Assembly: GCA_964577255.1 (NCBI GenBank)
Contig: CAZNYM010000007.1
Location: forward strand, 1-64,000
Length of the DNA stretch: 64,000 nt
Direction: 5' to 3'
Source: Micavibrio_C sp964577255
Lineage (GTDB): Bacteria; Pseudomonadota; Alphaproteobacteria; Micavibrionales; Micavibrionaceae
Positions 61,028-64,000 of this stretch are shown piece by piece (the first letter of the stretch is position 1; each line of letters opens with the position of its first letter). Position numbers and translations under genes: made by a program. The notes below the pieces were generated by a model. The model worked only from the letters and a program-made list of their open reading frames with translations, searched no databases and had not been told where the DNA came from.

Positions 61028-62686
61028 GTGGACAAACAGGGTCTTAAGCAGCAGCGGGATCGTTTTCTCGCCTTTTCCTTCGCCTCGGCCGATCTGTTCC
61101 TCGAAGTCTCGGGGGACGGCGAGGTCGTGTTCGCGCTCGGCGCGGCGCGTTCGCTCACCGGCATCAACGACAAAACCCTGCTCGGCCAGAAATGGCTGGC
61201 GATTTTTTCACCCAAGGACCGCAAGCTTCTGGACATGATGCGCACGCGCGCCAACCCGGCCGAACGCGGCGGCCCCTACATCGTCACGCTCGACGAAACG
61301 CTGGGCCAGGGCCTCAAGGCGATCGTCACCGGCATCCGCATGCCGGGCAGCGACAGTTTCTATCTGACGCTCGGTTTCTCGAACGCTCTCATGGCCCAGG
61401 TGGCGACCGCGGCCAAGGAGATGCAGGAATCAAAGCTGCTCGACAAGGACGACTTCATGGCCACCGCGCGCGACGCCATCGATACCGCGCGCAGCGTGGG
61501 CCAGGATCTCGACATGACCCTGCTCGACATCGAGAACCTCGGCGAAGTGCGCAAAAAAATGGGCGAAGACTGGTGGAACGGTTTTACCCAGACCATCACC
61601 GAATATCTGTGCGCCCAGTCGGCTGACGGCCGCACCGCCGCCACTATCAAGGATGGCCGCTACAGCGTCATTCACGATAAATCCGTGTCGTCCGAGGATC
61701 TGCGGGTGCAGCTGACAGAACTTGCCAAGACCGCCGATCCCGCCGCCAACGTCGAGATCACCTCCAAGACCATCGAATCCGACCTGCAGACCTTGAGCGA
61801 GCGCGAGGCCAGCAAGGCGCTGATCTACACCATCAACGAATTCGAGCGCAAAGGCACATCTCTCAACATCGAAACCCTGAACACGGGCTTCAAGGCCTAC
61901 GTTACCGCCAACGCCCACAAGATTTCCCAGTTCAAGTCGATGATCGAGCAGCTCAACTTCGATTTCCACTTCCAGCCGATCGTCGATCTCGAAACCTACG
62001 AGGTCAGCCACTATGAAATGCTGTCCCGCTTCAAGGGCGAAGGCTCGACCCAGGAATGGATCATCTTCGGCGAAGATATCGGCATGGCCCCCGATTTCGA
62101 CATCGCCGTGTGCGAGCGCGCCATCAACTATCTCGTCTATAAATCGGCCGGGCGGCGCACCAGGTTCGCCGTCAATCTTTCCGGCCAGTCGGTGCAGAAC
62201 GAGCAGTTCTGCAAGACGCTGCTGGCCAAGCTCGATCTCAACAAGAACCTCTCCGACCGCCTGATCTTTGAAATCACCGAATCCACCGCCATCAACGACC
62301 TCGACAAGGTCAACAATTTCATCGGCATCCTTCAGGAACGCGGCTTCAAGGTCTGCATGGACGATTTCGGCGCCGGCGCGGCGTCTTTCCAGTATCTGCA
62401 GAAGCTGGATGTCGATTATCTGAAAATTGACGGCCAGTACGCCCGCAAGCTCCTGACTAACCAGCGCGACGCCGTCATGGTCCGCAACCTGGTGAAGATG
62501 TGCAAGGATTTGGACATAACAACTATTATTGAAAAGATCGAGACGGAGCCCCAGGCTCGCATGGTGCGCGAGATGGGCATCCCCTTGGCCCAGGGCTTCC
62601 TGTTCTCCACCCCCCGCGCCAAGCCCGATTACGACCCGGCTGAGGCCAAGGCCAACATCAAGGCGCAAGCCGCCGCGGTCGCCTGA
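61028..62686 (+). CDS. EAL-domain protein with N-terminal sensor region
   Basis: A 552-aa cytosolic protein with a GTG start. Residues about 15-130 look like a PAS-type domain (DLFLEVSGDGEVVFALGAA). A helical middle follows, and residues about 310-545 form an EAL domain. The metal/substrate residues are kept: Glu330 in YEMLSRF, LIFEITES, CMDDFGAGAASFQYL, YLKIDGQ and IIEKIET. It should cleave c-di-GMP; no GGDEF domain is present. It precedes motA by 117 bp and may tune the motor through c-di-GMP. Confidence 0.88.
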   Translation: MDKQGLKQQRDRFLAFSFASADLFLEVSGDGEVVFALGAARSLTGINDKTLLGQKWLAIFSPKDRKLLDMMRTRANPAERGGPYIVTLDETLGQGLKAIVTGIRMPGSDSFYLTLGFSNALMAQVATAAKEMQESKLLDKDDFMATARDAIDTARSVGQDLDMTLLDIENLGEVRKKMGEDWWNGFTQTITEYLCAQSADGRTAATIKDGRYSVIHDKSVSSEDLRVQLTELAKTADPAANVEITSKTIESDLQTLSEREASKALIYTINEFERKGTSLNIETLNTGFKAYVTANAHKISQFKSMIEQLNFDFHFQPIVDLETYEVSHYEMLSRFKGEGSTQEWIIFGEDIGMAPDFDIAVCERAINYLVYKSAGRRTRFAVNLSGQSVQNEQFCKTLLAKLDLNKNLSDRLIFEITESTAINDLDKVNNFIGILQERGFKVCMDDFGAGAASFQYLQKLDVDYLKIDGQYARKLLTNQRDAVMVRNLVKMCKDLDITTIIEKIETEPQARMVREMGIPLAQGFLFSTPRAKPDYDPAEAKANIKAQAAAVA

Positions 62687-62803
62687 ACCCCGCGCTTTTA
62701 AAGGCGGGGATAACAGTTTCTTACAATCCGTTAACACTTTTCTGTCAGGCTGAAAGCGTCGACAATCGCTATCCGTCGACAAAGAAAGGATTTCTTTGCC
62801 ACC

Positions 62804-63670
62804 ATGAAGCTGATCGGCTTTGTTCTCGTCGTTGCCTGTACTTTTGGCGGCTACATCCTCGCGGGTGGCAGCATGGCGCCCATTCTCAAGGCCGCGCCGG
62901 TGGAATGCCTCATCATTCTGGGGTGCGCGTTCGGCGCCTTCATCATCGCCAACACCATGCACACGATCAAGGCGACGGCCAGTTCGCTTAAGTGCATCAT
63001 CAAGCCCGAAGCCCATAACAAGGACTCCTATATCGAGCTTCTGAGCGCGATGTTCATGACCTTCAAGCTGGCGCGGACCAAGGGCTGGCTGGCACTGGAA
63101 TCGCACATCGAGAACCCCGACGACAGCACGCTGTTCAAGCAGTTCCCCGGATTCAGCGCCGACCACCACGCCCTCACCTTTCTGTGCGATTACCTGCGCA
63201 TCATCTCGCTCGGCAACGAAAACCCGCACGAGATCGAAGCGCTGATGGATGAAGAGATCGAGTCCATTAACCACGAAAAAATGCACCCCGCCCATGCCGT
63301 GCAAACCATGGCCGACGGCATTCCGGCCCTGGGCATCGTCGCCGCCGTGCTGGGCGTCATCAAGACCATGGGCGCCATTTCCGAACCGCCCGAAGTCCTG
63401 GGCAAGATGATCGGCGGCGCGCTGTGCGGCACGTTCCTGGGCGTGTGGTTCGCCTACGGCTTCATCGGCCCGACCGCGAGCGCGCTCAAGGTGCGCGCCG
63501 AGTCCGAAGTTCTTTACTACCGCTGCATGAAGATCTGCGTCATCGCCTTCCTCCAGGGCGCGGCGCCGCAGGTGGCGGTCGAGTTTTCGCGCAAGTTCCT
63601 GCCTCACGACCTGCAGCCCAGCTTCCTCGAGCTGGAAGAGAAGCTGAACGCGCTTCCGCCGCCGGGCTAA
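62804..63670 (+). CDS. motA: Flagellar motor stator protein MotA
   Basis: A 288-aa four-helix inner-membrane protein. Helix 1 is LIGFVLVVACTFGGYILAG. The cytoplasmic loop includes NPHEIEALMDEEIESINHEK. The C-terminal helices hold DGIPALGIVAAVLGVIKTMG and GGALCGTFLGVWFAYGFIGP, the proton-channel region. It forms the H+-driven stator with MotB, whose gene starts 13 bp later. Confidence 0.95.
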   Translation: MKLIGFVLVVACTFGGYILAGGSMAPILKAAPVECLIILGCAFGAFIIANTMHTIKATASSLKCIIKPEAHNKDSYIELLSAMFMTFKLARTKGWLALESHIENPDDSTLFKQFPGFSADHHALTFLCDYLRIISLGNENPHEIEALMDEEIESINHEKMHPAHAVQTMADGIPALGIVAAVLGVIKTMGAISEPPEVLGKMIGGALCGTFLGVWFAYGFIGPTASALKVRAESEVLYYRCMKICVIAFLQGAAPQVAVEFSRKFLPHDLQPSFLELEEKLNALPPPG

Positions 63671-63682
63671 GGAGCGCGCGCC

Positions 63683-64000
63683 ATGGCCGACAAAAAGGAC
63701 AAAGAGCTCCAGCCGATCATCATCAAGAAGATCAAGAAGGGCGGCGACGGCCACCACGGCGGTGCCTGGAAGGTCGCTTATGCCGACTTCGTGACCGCCA
63801 TGATGGCCTTCTTCCTGCTGCTGTGGCTGCTCAATGTCACAACCCAGCAGGCCAAGGATGTCATCTCCAACTATTTCGATCCCACCCACCCCAAGGTCTC
63901 GCAGTCAACCAGCGGCGCAGGAGGCGTCATGGGAGGAATCAGCATGAGCGCCCAGGGCGCCATGGCCACGCAGGTCCAGCCTTTGACCGCCCCACAGGCC
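63683..64000 (+). CDS. motB: Flagellar motor protein MotB (partial, runs off window)
   Basis: The first 106 residues. AAGGAG lies 8 bases before the ATG. After a Lys-rich start, GGAWKVAYADFVTAMMAFFL carries the channel Asp (YADF) of MotB, followed by LLWLLNVTTQQ. The OmpA-like peptidoglycan domain lies beyond the window edge. Confidence 0.95.
   Translation, partial: MADKKDKELQPIIIKKIKKGGDGHHGGAWKVAYADFVTAMMAFFLLLWLLNVTTQQAKDVISNYFDPTHPKVSQSTSGAGGVMGGISMSAQGAMATQVQPLTAPQA

Noticed and set aside
62688..62709. Terminator after the EAL gene
   Set aside because: CCCCGC...GCGGGG can pair, but no T-run follows; transcription probably continues into motA.
61430..63889. Very long open frame (819 aa) on the minus strand across the EAL and motA genes
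   Set aside because: It is an antisense shadow of GC-rich codons. The plus strand carries recognisable EAL, MotA and MotB proteins, and the shadow is rich in His, Asp and Gln with no family.

Overview
The window is about 64 kb of GC-rich, gene-dense bacterial chromosome. It has roughly 71 protein genes, three tRNA genes, no rRNA, no insertion sequence and no CRISPR array. The gene set points to a motile alphaproteobacterium: a MucR/Ros zinc-finger regulator, an LdtR-like MarR protein next to hemB, ihfA-merR beside tRNA-Pro, glyA-nrdR-nusB in one run, tig-clpP, a K+-independent proton pyrophosphatase, and a motAB locus headed by an EAL protein. A deep-branching or Rhodospirillales/Micavibrio-like lineage would fit, but that placement is inference from gene content.

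Layout. 1-6.1 kb: tRNA-Pro, a MerR regulator, ihfA, an unknown protein, an SH3 protein, then dusA and recG. 6.2-10.6 kb: two related unknown proteins, an Uup-type ABC-F ATPase and a small GIY-YIG-like protein. 10.7-18.4 kb: prpB-prpC-prpD (methylcitrate cycle), an HSD10-like dehydrogenase, acetyl-CoA acetyltransferase, a methyltransferase, a PaaI thioesterase and two small unknowns. 18.4-25.7 kb: a large secreted subtilisin/RTX protein, then an M17 aminopeptidase, an NlpC/P60 peptidase and a Mur ligase. 25.7-29.5 kb: a lipoprotein, clpP, tig, tRNA-Leu, an orphan gene and tRNA-His. 29.7-35.0 kb: glnA, a periplasmic protein, a YciA-type thioesterase and parE. 35.0-43.4 kb: hldD-lgt-MidA-pgeF, UbiK-like, YbjN-like, proC, mucR, tsaB, a RutE-like nitroreductase and a degenerate polysaccharide deacetylase. 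43.4-48.1 kb: an Nfu scaffold protein, a HEAT-like protein, a periplasmic protein, a TrmA/RlmD-type RNA methyltransferase and two small membrane proteins. 48.2-51.4 kb: hppA and fliL. 51.4-55 kb: the DUF6898-rpiB-glyA-unknown-nrdR-nusB run. 55-58 kb: gcdH and a cassette of four small unknown genes. 58-64 kb: the LdtR-like regulator, 3-hydroxyisobutyryl-CoA hydrolase, hemB, a membrane-anchored unknown, the EAL protein, motA and the start of motB.

Metabolic reading. The HSD10-like dehydrogenase, thiolase, 3-hydroxyisobutyryl-CoA hydrolase, glutaryl-CoA dehydrogenase and methylcitrate cycle together suggest growth on branched-chain amino acids, lysine and the propionyl-CoA they release. The secreted protease, cytosolic aminopeptidase and peptidoglycan peptidase fit a peptide-consuming life style.

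I see no clear new multi-gene defence or mobile system. The best candidates for undescribed biology are the paralogous unknown pair at 6.2-8.4 kb, the four-gene cassette at 56.2-57.4 kb, the internally duplicated protein inside the glyA-nrdR run, the polysaccharide deacetylase lacking its metal ligands, a 12-base motif repeated upstream of three genes, and the habit of convergent genes sharing stop-codon bases. Two 10-base N runs (32442-32451 and 46164-46173) are assembly gaps.
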